A DNA stretch of 27,398 nucleotides from JAJFUG01 sp964473155 (GCA_964473155.1 CAYYNT010000063.1:1-27398), one strand, 5' to 3'. Counted from the first letter of the stretch, positions 1 through 8,136 are shown. Program-made: numbers and translations. Notes: generated from the letters alone by a model not told the origin.

Positions 1-740
1 TCCTGGGGGAAGAAATTCATCACCCGCTCCAGGGCCTGGTTGGCGTTGTTGGCGTGCAGGGTGCCCAGGCAGAGGTGGCCGGTCTCGGCGAACTCTATCG
101 CGTGCTCCATGGTCTCGGTGTCGCGTATCTCGCCGATCAGGATAACATCCGGGGCCTGGCGCAGCGTGTTTTTCAGCGCGGCCTTGAAGCTGTGCGTGTC
201 AAGGCCTACCTCACGCTGGGTCACCACGCTCATCTTGTGGTCGTGCACGAACTCCACCGGGTCCTCGATAGTGATAATATGGCCGGGGCTGTTGCGGTTA
301 CGGTGGTCGATCATCGCGGCCAGCGACGTGCTCTTGCCGCTGCCGGTCGCCCCCACCACCAGGATCAGACCGCGCTTTGACATTATAATGTCAGCCAGGC
401 GCGGCGGCAGTTGAAGGTCTTCCAGGGTGGCGATACGGGTCTTGATCTGGCGGATCACCATGCCCACGCTTCCGCGCTGCTTGAAGATATTGACCCGGAA
501 ACGGCCCATGCCCTCGTAGGCCAGGGCCAGGTTCATTTCGAACGTCTCCAGGAAGTCCTTGCGCTGCTTTTCGCTCATCATCGCCGCGGCCATGCGCGCC
601 GTGTCCTCGGGCTTGAGCTTGACATCGCCCCACGGCCCGGTGACGCCCTGCACGCGGAACATCGGCGGACAGCCCGCAGTGATGTATATGTCGGAGGCGT
701 CCTGCTCCACCATGTGGGTAAGAAGGTCCATGAATTCCAT
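1..740 (-). CDS. pilU: Type IV pilus retraction ATPase, PilU type (3' end outside window)
   Basis: This is a hexameric secretion-type ATPase that helps depolymerise type IV pili for twitching motility; it acts on the cytoplasmic face of the inner membrane. I read 246 codons, open to the window edge, so the C-terminus is missing. Walker A GATGSGKST is at residues 130-138, the Asp box IITIEDPVEF near 156-165, Walker B DVILIGEIRD at 198-207, and the His box ETGHLCLGTLHANNANQA near 219-236. The ETMEHAIEFAETGHLCLGTLHANNA version of this block is typical of PilU rather than PilT. I chose ATG at 740 because GGAG lies 6 nt upstream; an in-frame ATG at 746 directly abuts that GGAG. A pilT paralogue lies upstream on the same strand, so the two probably form a retraction pair, although an inverted-repeat element separates them. 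Confidence 0.9.
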   Translation of the reverse strand, partial: MEFMDLLTHMVEQDASDIYITAGCPPMFRVQGVTGPWGDVKLKPEDTARMAAAMMSEKQRKDFLETFEMNLALAYEGMGRFRVNIFKQRGSVGMVIRQIKTRIATLEDLQLPPRLADIIMSKRGLILVVGATGSGKSTSLAAMIDHRNRNSPGHIITIEDPVEFVHDHKMSVVTQREVGLDTHSFKAALKNTLRQAPDVILIGEIRDTETMEHAIEFAETGHLCLGTLHANNANQALERVMNFFPQ

Positions 741-767
741 TTTCATCTCCGAAAAAAACAAAGACTT

Positions 768-903
768 TAATCCACGAAGGGACACTAAGGGACACAAAGA
801 GAAACCGTTCCAGAAGCAGTTTCAGAATAAAGTGATTGGCTTCTCTGCTTTAAAGGCCTTTGACAGCCTTTCTTGGTGAACCTTCGTGTCCTTCGTGGAT
901 AAC
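768..903. repeat. Imperfect inverted-repeat element between pilT and pilU
   Basis: The left arm (about 768-803) and the right arm (about 868-903) are imperfect reverse complements. They share a core reading ATCCACGAAGG(G)ACAC-AAGG followed by a looser CAC-AAGA-AA block, with about 65 nt of unrelated sequence between. The transcript could fold into a long hairpin. The CCACGAAGGACACGAAGG type of sequence is, from general knowledge, a recurrent intergenic repeat in many environmental bacterial genomes. Here it fills almost the whole pilT-pilU gap. It carries no ORF that looks real. It may be a MITE/REP-like element and could act as a partial terminator. Confidence 0.65.
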
Positions 904-909
904 TATTTT

Positions 910-1959
910 TTAGAAACTGCGCTCGAACAGTTCCGGGTCGGCGGCGAACGGAAGAGCGGTCTCCTTGTCCACCACGCCCTTGAACACCAGGTCTTTCAGG
1001 TGCTGGTCCAAGGTCTGCATGCCCCATTTCTGTCCGGTCTGGAGCGAGGAGGGAAGCTGCGCGATCTTGCCCTCGCGGATCAGGTTGCGCACTGCCGGTG
1101 TGCCGATCATTATCTCCAGCGCCGCCACGCGTCCCTTGCCGCCTTTCTTGCGCAGAAGGGCCTGGCTGATAACCGCCCGGCAGCTCTCGGCGAACATCGC
1201 CCGTATCTGGGATTGCTCCTCGGCCGGGAACACGTCCACAATGCGGTCCACGGTCTTGGGCGCGCTGGAGGTGTGCAGGGTGCCGAACACCAGGTGGCCG
1301 GTCTCGGCCGCGGTCAGGGCGAGCTGGATCGTTTCCAGGTCGCGCATTTCGCCCACCAGGATAATGTCCGGGTCCTCGCGCAGGGCGCTGCGCAGGGCGT
1401 TGGCGAAGGAATGAGTGTGCGGCCCTATCTCGCGCTGGCTGACCAGGCAGTTCTTCGACTTGTGCACGAACTCGATGGGGTCTTCGATGGTCAGGATATG
1501 GCCGTGACGGGTGTCGTTGATCAGGTCTATTATAGCGGCCAGGGTGGTGCTCTTGCCGCTGCCGGTGGGGCCGGTCACCAGCACGATGCCTTTCTCCAGC
1601 TTGGTCAGGTTGCGCATGGTGGCAGGAAGGCCCAGCTTCTCGAAACTGAGCACCTCGGTGGGAATGGTGCGGAATACCGCCGCCTCTCCGCGGTGCTGCA
1701 CGAAGGCATTGACCCTGAACCGGGCGACGTCGCCCAGTTCGAACGAGAAGTCCATGTCGTGGGTCTCCTCGAAAGTCTTTCGCTGGCGGTCGTTCAGGAT
1801 GTCGTAGATCATCGCATGGACTTCTTTCTTGTCCAGGGGCGGCACCTTGACCGGGATCATCTCGCCGTGGACCCTGATCCTGGGCGGCTCTCCGGAGCTG
1901 AGGTGCAGGTCTGAGGCCCCCTGTTTATGGGCGAAAAGCAGAAGCTCCGCGATGTCCAT
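910..1959 (-). CDS. pilT: Type IV pilus twitching-motility ATPase PilT
   Basis: PilT powers retraction of type IV pili by removing pilin subunits at the pilus base. The 349-aa length matches the family. The N-terminal PAS-like region has the ASDLHLSSGEPP motif (about 15-26). Walker A GPTGSGKST is at 130-138, the Asp box ILTIEDPIEF near 155-164, Walker B DIILVGEMRD at 198-207 and the His box ETGHLVFGTLHTSSA from 219. The C-terminal PAVRNLIREGKIAQLPSSLQ segment corresponds to the PilT-specific AIRNLIRE region needed for retraction. The ATG at 1959 follows GGAG with 5 nt spacing. The gene reads toward the pilU-type gene and probably shares its transcript if the intervening repeat allows read-through. 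Pilin and assembly genes are not in this window. Confidence 0.95.
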   Translation of the reverse strand: MDIAELLLFAHKQGASDLHLSSGEPPRIRVHGEMIPVKVPPLDKKEVHAMIYDILNDRQRKTFEETHDMDFSFELGDVARFRVNAFVQHRGEAAVFRTIPTEVLSFEKLGLPATMRNLTKLEKGIVLVTGPTGSGKSTTLAAIIDLINDTRHGHILTIEDPIEFVHKSKNCLVSQREIGPHTHSFANALRSALREDPDIILVGEMRDLETIQLALTAAETGHLVFGTLHTSSAPKTVDRIVDVFPAEEQSQIRAMFAESCRAVISQALLRKKGGKGRVAALEIMIGTPAVRNLIREGKIAQLPSSLQTGQKWGMQTLDQHLKDLVFKGVVDKETALPFAADPELFERSF

Positions 1960-2240
1960 GCTTTCTCCAGTTAGCTTAATATTCCGCTCTGAATCCAGTG
2001 AACAGCATACTCATCCGCCATACCAGAGTACACCTGATGATTTTCCGTAATTATTCCTGTCCGGCGTCTTTCAGAGTTCATGTCATGGAATGCCCGTAAA
2101 GATGCAACACACTGCAATTTATAAACATCCAGCACCGGAAAGGATTATTTGATTGTACACCCCGCCATCTGTTTTGTCAAGCGCAATCCGGGTAAGGCCC
2201 TTATACTTAGCGCCACCGGGAGGAATTGCCGGAAAATCTG

Positions 2241-2270
2241 TTGGCATCCGGCCCCGCAACAAGATATATT
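2241..2270 (+). promoter_or_regulatory. Sigma70-like promoter for the B-box/TPR gene
   Basis: TTGGCA (2241-2246) and TATATT (2265-2270) are separated by 18 nt, each 5/6 to consensus. The predicted transcription start near 2277 leaves a short leader before the ATG at 2300, which supports that start over upstream in-frame codons. Confidence 0.5.
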
Positions 2271-2299
2271 ATATTACGTTTATTTTGAAAGGCCTGTCT

Positions 2300-3085
2300 A
2301 TGGAGAACTGCTCCGTTCATTATCATACACCCGCGGACAGACACTGTGTCGACTGCGGCCGGCCCTATTGCGGGCAATGTCTGGACTCAGCCGGGCGTTG
2401 CGAATACTGCGCCAGGGCCGCCGAGAGGTTTCTGGACGGGTTCGCGCTGAGCCTGAACCGCTGGGAAGCCGGTCTGCGCTCCTCGCATATGTCTTTGAGC
2501 CGGACAGAGCGACGGGCGCCGCGCAGACGTTTCACGGTGCGGCGCGTTATCATGGGGCTGCTGCTGGCAGCGGTGGTCTGGGCGGGAATGGATTTCCTGC
2601 TCAATTACGACCTGATGCTCGGGCAGATGCTCCTTTCCCGTGGACGGCTGGACAAGGCCCTGGCGCACCTGGAGAAAGCCGCCGCTAAAGACCCGTCCGA
2701 CCCGGAACTGAGTTTCATGTTAGGGAACCTTTATTTCGAGAAAGGCTATTACGACAGTGCGATCATGTCGTACAGCCAGACTATCGCGCTGGATTCGACA
2801 AACGCCCCGGCTTACAACAACCTGGCCTGGATCTACGCCGAGCTGAGCACGAGCCTGGACCAGGCGCTGGAACTGAGCAGCCGCTCTCTCGAGCTGGATC
2901 CCGACAATCCTGAATACCTGGACACCCTGGCCGAGGTCTATTTCAAGCGCAAGGAATATCTGCGGGCGCTCACGTTCATCCGTAAAGCGGTGGAGCAGAA
3001 CCCGCCCAACATAGACTATTACAGGGAAAAGCTGGAAAAAATAAGACGGCTGGCATACGGCGAAAGCAGACAGCACGAAATCTGA
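2300..3085 (+). CDS. B-box zinc finger, membrane-anchored TPR protein
   Basis: The 261-aa protein starts with a cysteine/histidine-rich B-box-like zinc finger: C4, H7, C16, C19, C24, C27, C34 and C37, including CVDCGRPYCGQC. A basic stretch (about 69-82) precedes one membrane segment (about 83-101). At least three TPR units follow (about 103-240), with typical patterns such as A-LEKAAAKDPSDPE and YNNLAWIYAEL. By topology rules the positive residues before the helix would keep the zinc finger in the cytoplasm and place the TPRs outside. TPRs bind protein partners; the partner is unknown. The ATG at 2300 has GAAAGG 7 nt upstream and follows a promoter; the frame stays open upstream to 2153 but that part looks non-coding. 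It lies 68 nt before the NifU-like gene. Confidence 0.75.
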   Translation: MENCSVHYHTPADRHCVDCGRPYCGQCLDSAGRCEYCARAAERFLDGFALSLNRWEAGLRSSHMSLSRTERRAPRRRFTVRRVIMGLLLAAVVWAGMDFLLNYDLMLGQMLLSRGRLDKALAHLEKAAAKDPSDPELSFMLGNLYFEKGYYDSAIMSYSQTIALDSTNAPAYNNLAWIYAELSTSLDQALELSSRSLELDPDNPEYLDTLAEVYFKRKEYLRALTFIRKAVEQNPPNIDYYREKLEKIRRLAYGESRQHEI

Positions 3086-3106
3086 TCCTGACTGCTGCTG
3101 TCAGGA
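3086..3106 (+). other. Short hairpin after the TPR gene
   Basis: TCCTGAC (3086-3092) and GTCAGGA (3100-3106) form a perfect 7-bp stem with a 7-nt loop directly after the stop codon. There is no T-run after it, so it is not a convincing intrinsic terminator. It could stabilise the upstream message or act as a weak attenuator before the NifU-like gene. Confidence 0.3.
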
Positions 3107-3153
3107 ACAAAACAGCCGGGCGTAAAAACCCGGATTCAACGGAGGCAGGAGCA

Positions 3154-3375
3154 ATGAAAGAGAAAGTCGAGGCGGTAATCAACGGGCTGCGCGTGTACTT
3201 GCAGGCTGATGGCGGAGATATCGAGTTCGTGGATCTCACGGAAGACAATATCGTCAAGGTGCGTCTGAAGGGTGCGTGCTCGGGATGTCCAGGCGCGGCA
3301 ATGACCCTGCAGATGGGGGTCGAGAGAGTGCTCAAGGAGCAGATACCCCAGATCAAGGGCGTGGAAGCGGTCTGA
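3154..3375 (+). CDS. NifU C-terminal-domain Fe-S cluster scaffold/carrier
   Basis: This 73-aa protein consists only of the NifU C-terminal (Nfu-type) domain. That domain assembles or carries a [4Fe-4S] cluster for transfer to apo-proteins, usually bridging a dimer through the CxxC pair. Recognisable parts are the LQADGGDIEFVDL segment (about 16-28) and GACSGCPGAAMTL (about 40-52), with the cluster cysteines at C42 and C45. GGAGG sits upstream of the ATG with suitable spacing. It heads a plus-strand cluster with a second small CxxC protein, a DUF116 protein and a UvrA-family protein. Which apo-protein it serves cannot be read from the sequence. Confidence 0.88.
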   Translation: MKEKVEAVINGLRVYLQADGGDIEFVDLTEDNIVKVRLKGACSGCPGAAMTLQMGVERVLKEQIPQIKGVEAV

Positions 3376-3431
3376 AATCCGGCCGCTCGGAATCATTATC
3401 TCTTTACTTACCGTATTACGGACGGACCCGG

Positions 3432-3632
3432 ATGAAAAATCGATTTGACGAATATACTACAGTCAGGGATGCGGCAATGGCCAGCGCGGCCTCGCGCAAG
3501 GTGATTGAGAAATATTTCGGCAAGGAATGTTTCAAATGCCCGAGCTTTCCCGGCGAGCCGCTTTTCATGGGCGCCAGAATGCATGCAGTTGACCTGGAGC
3601 GCCTGCTGAGCGAGCTTAATTCTGCATCCTGA
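3432..3632 (+). CDS. DUF1858-like small CxxC protein
   Basis: The 66-aa product has a short helical N-terminus, VIEKYFGKECFKCPSF with C33 and C36 (about 24-39), and a C-terminal HAVDLERLLSELN helix (about 51-63). This order (helix, CxxCP turn, small-residue linker, then DLERLL-LN) resembles DUF1858, a domain linked to hybrid-cluster and redox proteins. The family call is by pattern and is moderate. The ATG at 3432 is preceded by a weak GGACCCGG purine-poor site. It lies 56 nt after the NifU-like gene, which fits a shared Fe-S or redox theme. The frame remains open upstream through the NifU gene, but that part is a shadow. Confidence 0.65.
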   Translation: MKNRFDEYTTVRDAAMASAASRKVIEKYFGKECFKCPSFPGEPLFMGARMHAVDLERLLSELNSAS

Positions 3633-3714
3633 GCCGCAATGACAGACTGGCGCGGCATCTTCCTTACCATTCCGGCGCGTATCATGGCGGCGGTTGGTTG
3701 CTGTGGTGTGACTA

Positions 3715-4518
3715 ATGGCTGAAGAGACAAGGGATACCCCGGCGCTCAAATCCGCCGGCCGCAAGCTGGGCAACGAATGGGCGGACTGGGATGGTTCGGT
3801 TGAGAGCCGCTGGGCCCTTGACGAGGACCAGCGGATATTCATCGGCTTCGCTTTCCTCGCCCTGCTGGTCATTCTGCTGTGCGCGGGTCTTGTGTTTTAT
3901 ATGATCTCACCGCGCCTGGAGGGTTGGCACCACCACCTGAGCAGCGCGGCGTTTTTCATTCTGTTAGCCGCGGGGGCGGCGGTGGCGCTCTGGTTTTGCG
4001 CCATGGCCCTGCCTCTTCTTACGGGACGGCGGCTGCCCTGGCGCATGGAGATGGTGCAGCGGAGTTTCCACCTGCTCCTGCCGCTGGTCTTCCGCATCGG
4101 CCGCAGTTTTGGCGTCAGCCGCGACCGCATGGGCAACTCGTTTGTCAATCTGAGCAACGCTCTGGTGCGCGGAGCGCGGATCAACACGTCCCGCGGCCCC
4201 CTGCTCGTGCTCCTGCCTCACTGCCTCACCCCGGACAGCCGCCGCGGCATTCAGGCCCTGGCCGAGCGGTACAACGCGCTGGTTCACACGGTTCCCGGAG
4301 GCGAGAAAGCGCGCAAGCTGATCCAGGACCACCGTCCCAGCCGCATTATCGCCGTGGCCTGCGAGCGCGACCTGGTGGCCGGTTTGCAGGATGTCGCCCC
4401 GGTGATCCCCACTTTCGCAGTGCCCAACTGCCGTCCCGAGGGACCCTGCAAAAACACCACCGTCGACCTGCGGCGGATCGAGGAGGCGCTGATCCTGTTC
4501 AGTCCGGCCCGCTCATGA
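3715..4518 (+). CDS. DUF116 family membrane protein lacking the central cysteine block
   Basis: The 267-aa protein has two N-terminal membrane helices (about 42-64 and 77-99) and a cytoplasmic C-terminal domain. The C-terminal half matches DUF116: LLVLLPHCL (163-171), HTVPGGEKARKLIQDHRPSRIIAVACERDLVAGLQD (about 191-226) and GPCKNTTVDLRRIEEAL (243-259). As I remember the family, DUF116 proteins usually carry a C..CG.C-type block just after PHCL. Here that stretch is replaced by TPDSRRGIQALAERY, leaving C170, C216, C239 and C245. The family's function is unknown; a metal or Fe-S role has been suspected from its cysteines. The start is forced by an in-frame TGA at 3709. Its last codons overlap the uvrA start (ATGA). 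Confidence 0.75.
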   Translation: MAEETRDTPALKSAGRKLGNEWADWDGSVESRWALDEDQRIFIGFAFLALLVILLCAGLVFYMISPRLEGWHHHLSSAAFFILLAAGAAVALWFCAMALPLLTGRRLPWRMEMVQRSFHLLLPLVFRIGRSFGVSRDRMGNSFVNLSNALVRGARINTSRGPLLVLLPHCLTPDSRRGIQALAERYNALVHTVPGGEKARKLIQDHRPSRIIAVACERDLVAGLQDVAPVIPTFAVPNCRPEGPCKNTTVDLRRIEEALILFSPARS

Positions 4519-7379
4519 AACCGCCGGTTTATATCCATCCTGATCCTTACCCTCAACAAAAGTCAGCCTTGCAGAGCATTGTCGTAAAAGGCGCGCGCCA
4601 GAACAACCTGAAGAATATCAGTCTGGAGCTGCCGCGCGGCCGCCTGGTGGTGGTCACCGGGGTGTCCGGCTCGGGCAAAAGCTCACTGGTGTTCGACACC
4701 CTGTACCAGGAAAGCCGCCGCCGCTTCCTCGAAACCCTCCCCACCTATGTCCTTCAGTTCATGGAGCGCATCCCGCGCCCGGATTTCGACCTGATCGAGG
4801 GCCTCAGCCCGGCCGTGGCCGTAGAGCAGCGCAACCCGGTCAACACCTCCCGCTCCACGGTGGGCACAATCACCGAAATCCTGGACTACCTGCGCCTGCT
4901 GTTCTCGCGCGCCGGCACGACAATATGCCCTGGATGCGGAGGGACAGTGGCTCCCGACACGCCGGACTCTGTCTCGGACCGTCTGCTTCGCGGTTACCCT
5001 GAAGCACAGGCGACAGTGGTTTTCGCTCCGCCGCGCTCCGGGGTGGCCGCGCCCGGCGCCCTGCGGGAAAGTCTTCTGGCCCTGGGTTTTATCCGGGCGT
5101 TCAGAGGGGAGGATCAGACTCCTGTACGCCTGGACGATATATCGGCGCTGGATGGTCTGGAACCCGCGGAACCGCTGTTAGCCGCCGTGGACCGTTTGCG
5201 CCTGGACATTTCCTCCCGCGGCCGCCTGGACGAGGCTCTGCGTCAGGCGTTCCACCACGGCGAGGGCCGCTGCGCCGTTCTGGTCGAGAGGGCGGACTTT
5301 CCCTTGAGATTCAGCGCCCACTACCACTGCGCCGCGTGCGACCGCTCCTTCCCCGAGCCGACACACAACCTCTTTTCGTTCAACAATCCCTACGGGGCCT
5401 GCCCGGTCTGCCGCGGTTTCGGCGCCCTGCTGGACTACGACCCGGCGCTGATCGTGCCCGAGGTTTCCCGCTCACTGTCCGAGGGCGCGCTGGACCCCTG
5501 GGCCAAGCCGCGTTACGAGTCCCGGCGTGAGAGCCTCCGCGCTTTCTGCCGTGAAAGCGGGATCGACATGAACGCTCCCTGGGAGAGCCTTCCCGAAACT
5601 CAACGCGGGATGCTTTTGAACGGCCAGGGCTGGTTCGAGGGAGTGCTGCCTTTTCTGCGCAAGCTGGAGGCCAAGAAATACAAGCAGTACATCCGGTTCT
5701 TCCTGCGCTCCTACCAGAGCGAGCGTGTCTGCCCGGCCTGCGGCGGGGGACGGCTGCGGCCCGAGGCCGGCTGGGTCCTTTTCGGCGGGCGCAGTTTTTC
5801 CGGACTGATGAACGAGGGAATCGATGAACTGGTCCGTTTTTTCCGCGAGATTGGCGAAAACCCCGATACGGCGAATCAGCCCCATGTAAGCGAGTTGCTC
5901 CGCGAGATAAGCCAGCGGCTGGATTTCATGCGCGAGACCGGCCTGGGTTACCTGACCCTGGGACGCATGACAAAAACCCTGTCCGGAGGAGAGTACCAGA
6001 GAATAATGCTCACCAGGCTTCTGGGCAGCGGCCTGACCGATACCCTTTTCGTGCTGGACGAACCTACTATCGGGCTGCACCAGAGCGACGCCGACAGGCT
6101 GGTGCGGGTGATACGCACGCTGGTCGAGGCGGGCAACAGCCTGCTGGTGGTCGAGCATGACCGCAGCGTGATCGAGGCCGCCGATCACCTGGTTGAGCTG
6201 GGTCCGGGGGCCGGAGAGCAGGGCGGGAGTGTGCTTTACAACGGGCCGGCGGATAGACTGGCCGGGCTGGACACGCCCACCGGGCGCTGGCTGGGCGGCC
6301 CGCGCGCTTCCCAGGCCCGGAAAACCCGCCCGGCGAAACGCTTTGTCACCCTGCGTGGAGCACGGCTCAACAACCTGAAGAATATCGACGCACCGTTTCC
6401 CGTGGGCTGTTTCACCTGTGTCACCGGAGTAAGCGGAAGCGGAAAAAGCTCGCTTGTCACCGGCCTTCTTTATCCGGCCCTGGAGGCGGCCCTCTCGCAC
6501 CGGCCCCCGGCGGTCCCGCTGGCCCTGGGCGGCCTGGAGCAGCCGCATTACCTGGCCGGGGTCACGCTGGTGGACCAGTCGCCCATAGGACGGACCCCGC
6601 GTTCCAACCCGGTGACTTACATCAAGGTGTACGATGAGATACGGCGGCTGTTCGCGGAAACTCGGGGAGCGAAAAAAATGGGGCTGAGCGCCGGCGATTT
6701 CTCGTTCAACACTGCCGGAGGGCGCTGCGAGACCTGCGGCGGAGCCGGAATGGAAAGGATAGAAATGCAGTTCATGGCCGACATATTCGTGCCCTGCGAG
6801 GCCTGCGGCGGCAAGCGTTTCGACCGCCGCGTGCTGCGCGTGGAATACAACGGGGCCACGATCGACCGGGTGCTCGACATGACGGTCAACGAAGCCATCG
6901 AGTTCTTCGGCGCTGATAACCGGATCGGCAAGCCGCTCTGGGTGCTTCAGTCCGTGGGCCTGGGATACATTCGGCTGGGGCAGAGCGCCACCACGCTTTC
7001 CGGTGGAGAGAGCCAGCGCCTTAAAATCGCCCGCCATCTCTGCGAACCGCAATCGGGCGGCAGGGGACGCGGACGGATGTTCATCCTGGATGAGCCGACC
7101 ACGGGACTGCACCATCAGGATACCATCCGGCTTCTGCGCGTGCTGGACCGTCTGGTCGATTCCGGCGACAGCCTGGTTGTTATCGAGCACAATCCCGAGG
7201 TGATCGTTCACGCCGACTGGATTATCGATCTGGGTCCCGGGGGCGGCTCCCGCGGCGGTGAACTGGTGGCCCGGGGCACCGTCCATCAGGTGGCCGCCTG
7301 CGAACGCAGCCGGACGGGAGCGATACTCAGGAAGCTGCTGCATAGGCAGGATGACTGCGGAAATGGCGATTATTCTTGA
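4515..7379 (+). CDS. uvrA: UvrA-family excinuclease ABC subunit A (divergent, possibly a paralogue)
   Basis: UvrA is the damage-sensing ABC ATPase of nucleotide excision repair; it acts as a dimer and loads UvrB. The 954-aa protein has both ATPase halves: Walker A GVSGSGKSS at 49-57 and 638-646, and signatures LSGGEYQR (489-496) and LSGGESQR (828-835) with DEPTIGLHQ and DEPTTGLHH after them. Both zinc modules are intact: CAAC-x20-CPVC, and CETC-x19-CEAC in the second half. The UvrB-interaction region (about 130-250) is present but short and diverged: it begins CPGCGGTVAPDTPDSV without the usual Gln-Ser after the CxxC. YVLQFMERIPRPDFD replaces the familiar YARQFLGQMDKPDVD-like segment. So it may be a UvrA paralogue rather than the main repair copy. 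The ATG overlaps the DUF116 stop, so translation is probably coupled. Confidence 0.85.
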   Translation: MKPPVYIHPDPYPQQKSALQSIVVKGARQNNLKNISLELPRGRLVVVTGVSGSGKSSLVFDTLYQESRRRFLETLPTYVLQFMERIPRPDFDLIEGLSPAVAVEQRNPVNTSRSTVGTITEILDYLRLLFSRAGTTICPGCGGTVAPDTPDSVSDRLLRGYPEAQATVVFAPPRSGVAAPGALRESLLALGFIRAFRGEDQTPVRLDDISALDGLEPAEPLLAAVDRLRLDISSRGRLDEALRQAFHHGEGRCAVLVERADFPLRFSAHYHCAACDRSFPEPTHNLFSFNNPYGACPVCRGFGALLDYDPALIVPEVSRSLSEGALDPWAKPRYESRRESLRAFCRESGIDMNAPWESLPETQRGMLLNGQGWFEGVLPFLRKLEAKKYKQYIRFFLRSYQSERVCPACGGGRLRPEAGWVLFGGRSFSGLMNEGIDELVRFFREIGENPDTANQPHVSELLREISQRLDFMRETGLGYLTLGRMTKTLSGGEYQRIMLTRLLGSGLTDTLFVLDEPTIGLHQSDADRLVRVIRTLVEAGNSLLVVEHDRSVIEAADHLVELGPGAGEQGGSVLYNGPADRLAGLDTPTGRWLGGPRASQARKTRPAKRFVTLRGARLNNLKNIDAPFPVGCFTCVTGVSGSGKSSLVTGLLYPALEAALSHRPPAVPLALGGLEQPHYLAGVTLVDQSPIGRTPRSNPVTYIKVYDEIRRLFAETRGAKKMGLSAGDFSFNTAGGRCETCGGAGMERIEMQFMADIFVPCEACGGKRFDRRVLRVEYNGATIDRVLDMTVNEAIEFFGADNRIGKPLWVLQSVGLGYIRLGQSATTLSGGESQRLKIARHLCEPQSGGRGRGRMFILDEPTTGLHHQDTIRLLRVLDRLVDSGDSLVVIEHNPEVIVHADWIIDLGPGGGSRGGELVARGTVHQVAACERSRTGAILRKLLHRQDDCGNGDYS

Positions 7380-7404
7380 CAGAAAAGATGTTCAGGTGAA
7401 GAAT
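7376..7404 (+). promoter_or_regulatory. Sigma70-like promoter for the secreted protein at 7507
   Basis: TTGACA (7376-7381, 6/6), a 17-nt spacer and AAGAAT (7399-7404, 4/6) lie at the very end of the uvrA gene. The start site near 7411 leaves a leader of about 95 nt before the ATG at 7507. Confidence 0.4.
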
Positions 7405-7506
7405 AGCGGGTGTTTCTGAATGAATAGAAGTCAATATCCCGCCGTCAAACATAATCAAAATAAACTGGATTCAAACTGTTCACTCCGGTCCGCGCAAGGA
7501 GCTGCC

Positions 7507-8109
7507 ATGAAAGCCGGAAAATTGATCAAGAGCCTTCTTGTACTGACTTTATCGCTGTGTCTGAACCTGGCCGCTCAGAGCTGGGAAGACGTGCCGGAGG
7601 ATTACGACGGGCTGCTGATCAAGACAGATATAACTGCCCTGACCCGCGGTGGCGACCTTGAGATTTCTGTCACCGCGATGGACGAAAGCATAATTTCCTT
7701 CACCACTTTCGAATTGAAAAAATATCTGCGGGCAGTGCGAAACGACAACCCAGGTACGGGCGCTTTCAGCGACCCCAACGATCCCAAGGGGCCGGTGCCT
7801 TTCCTGGTGAATTTCCGCGCCCTGGGCCAGGAGATACGTTACGAACCGCACGAGCTTGTTATTTACTGTCATGGAACAGAATACAAGCCTCTCCAGATCA
7901 TACCGGTCTCGCCAAAATTCATGGACAAGGTCGCTTATATCCGTCAACCTCCCGTTGCCGCCATATATCTGTTCGACCGCGGGATAGACCTTCAGAGCCG
8001 GGACCTGGTTTTCTCTTATTTCGGCATCAATTTCGGCAACTGGATCAAGGTCATCGAGCGGGTCAACGCCGCCAAGGCGCAGTTCCAGCTTGACAGCAGC
8101 AGAAAATAG
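7507..8109 (+). CDS. Secreted protein of unknown function
   Basis: I do not recognise this 200-aa protein. The N-terminus MKAGKLIKS followed by a leucine-rich core ending LNLAAQS is a clear Sec signal peptide, cleaved around residue 22-25. The mature part begins with an acidic WEDVPEDYDGLL segment and contains mixed beta-like stretches; I see no catalytic motif, repeat or further membrane helix. The ATG at 7507 has AAGGAG with good spacing; the frame is open to 7420 but that part lacks coding character. The gene has its own candidate promoter inside the end of uvrA and a strong terminator after it, so it is probably a single-gene unit acting in the periplasm or envelope. Confidence 0.7.
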   Translation: MKAGKLIKSLLVLTLSLCLNLAAQSWEDVPEDYDGLLIKTDITALTRGGDLEISVTAMDESIISFTTFELKKYLRAVRNDNPGTGAFSDPNDPKGPVPFLVNFRALGQEIRYEPHELVIYCHGTEYKPLQIIPVSPKFMDKVAYIRQPPVAAIYLFDRGIDLQSRDLVFSYFGINFGNWIKVIERVNAAKAQFQLDSSRK

Positions 8110-8136
8110 ACCGTCCGCAACAGATAGGGATACTTC

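Noticed and set aside
2243..2257. Sigma54-like GG...GC arrangement upstream of the TPR gene
   Set aside because: Spacing is 11 instead of 10 nt and the TT before GC is absent; the sigma70-like reading fits better.
3639..3722. 27-codon frame between the DUF1858-like and DUF116 genes
   Set aside because: No ribosome site, no recognisable pattern and overlap with the DUF116 start; too short to support.
3879..4514. 212-codon upstream extension of the uvrA frame
   Set aside because: It overlaps the DUF116 gene in another frame and lacks protein features; the UvrA family begins near the ATG at 4515.
5472..7343. 623-codon open frame on the minus strand inside uvrA
   Set aside because: It is the antisense shadow of a GC-rich gene; its product is rich in Gln, His, Ala and Pro with no fold or motif, while the plus strand encodes a full UvrA.
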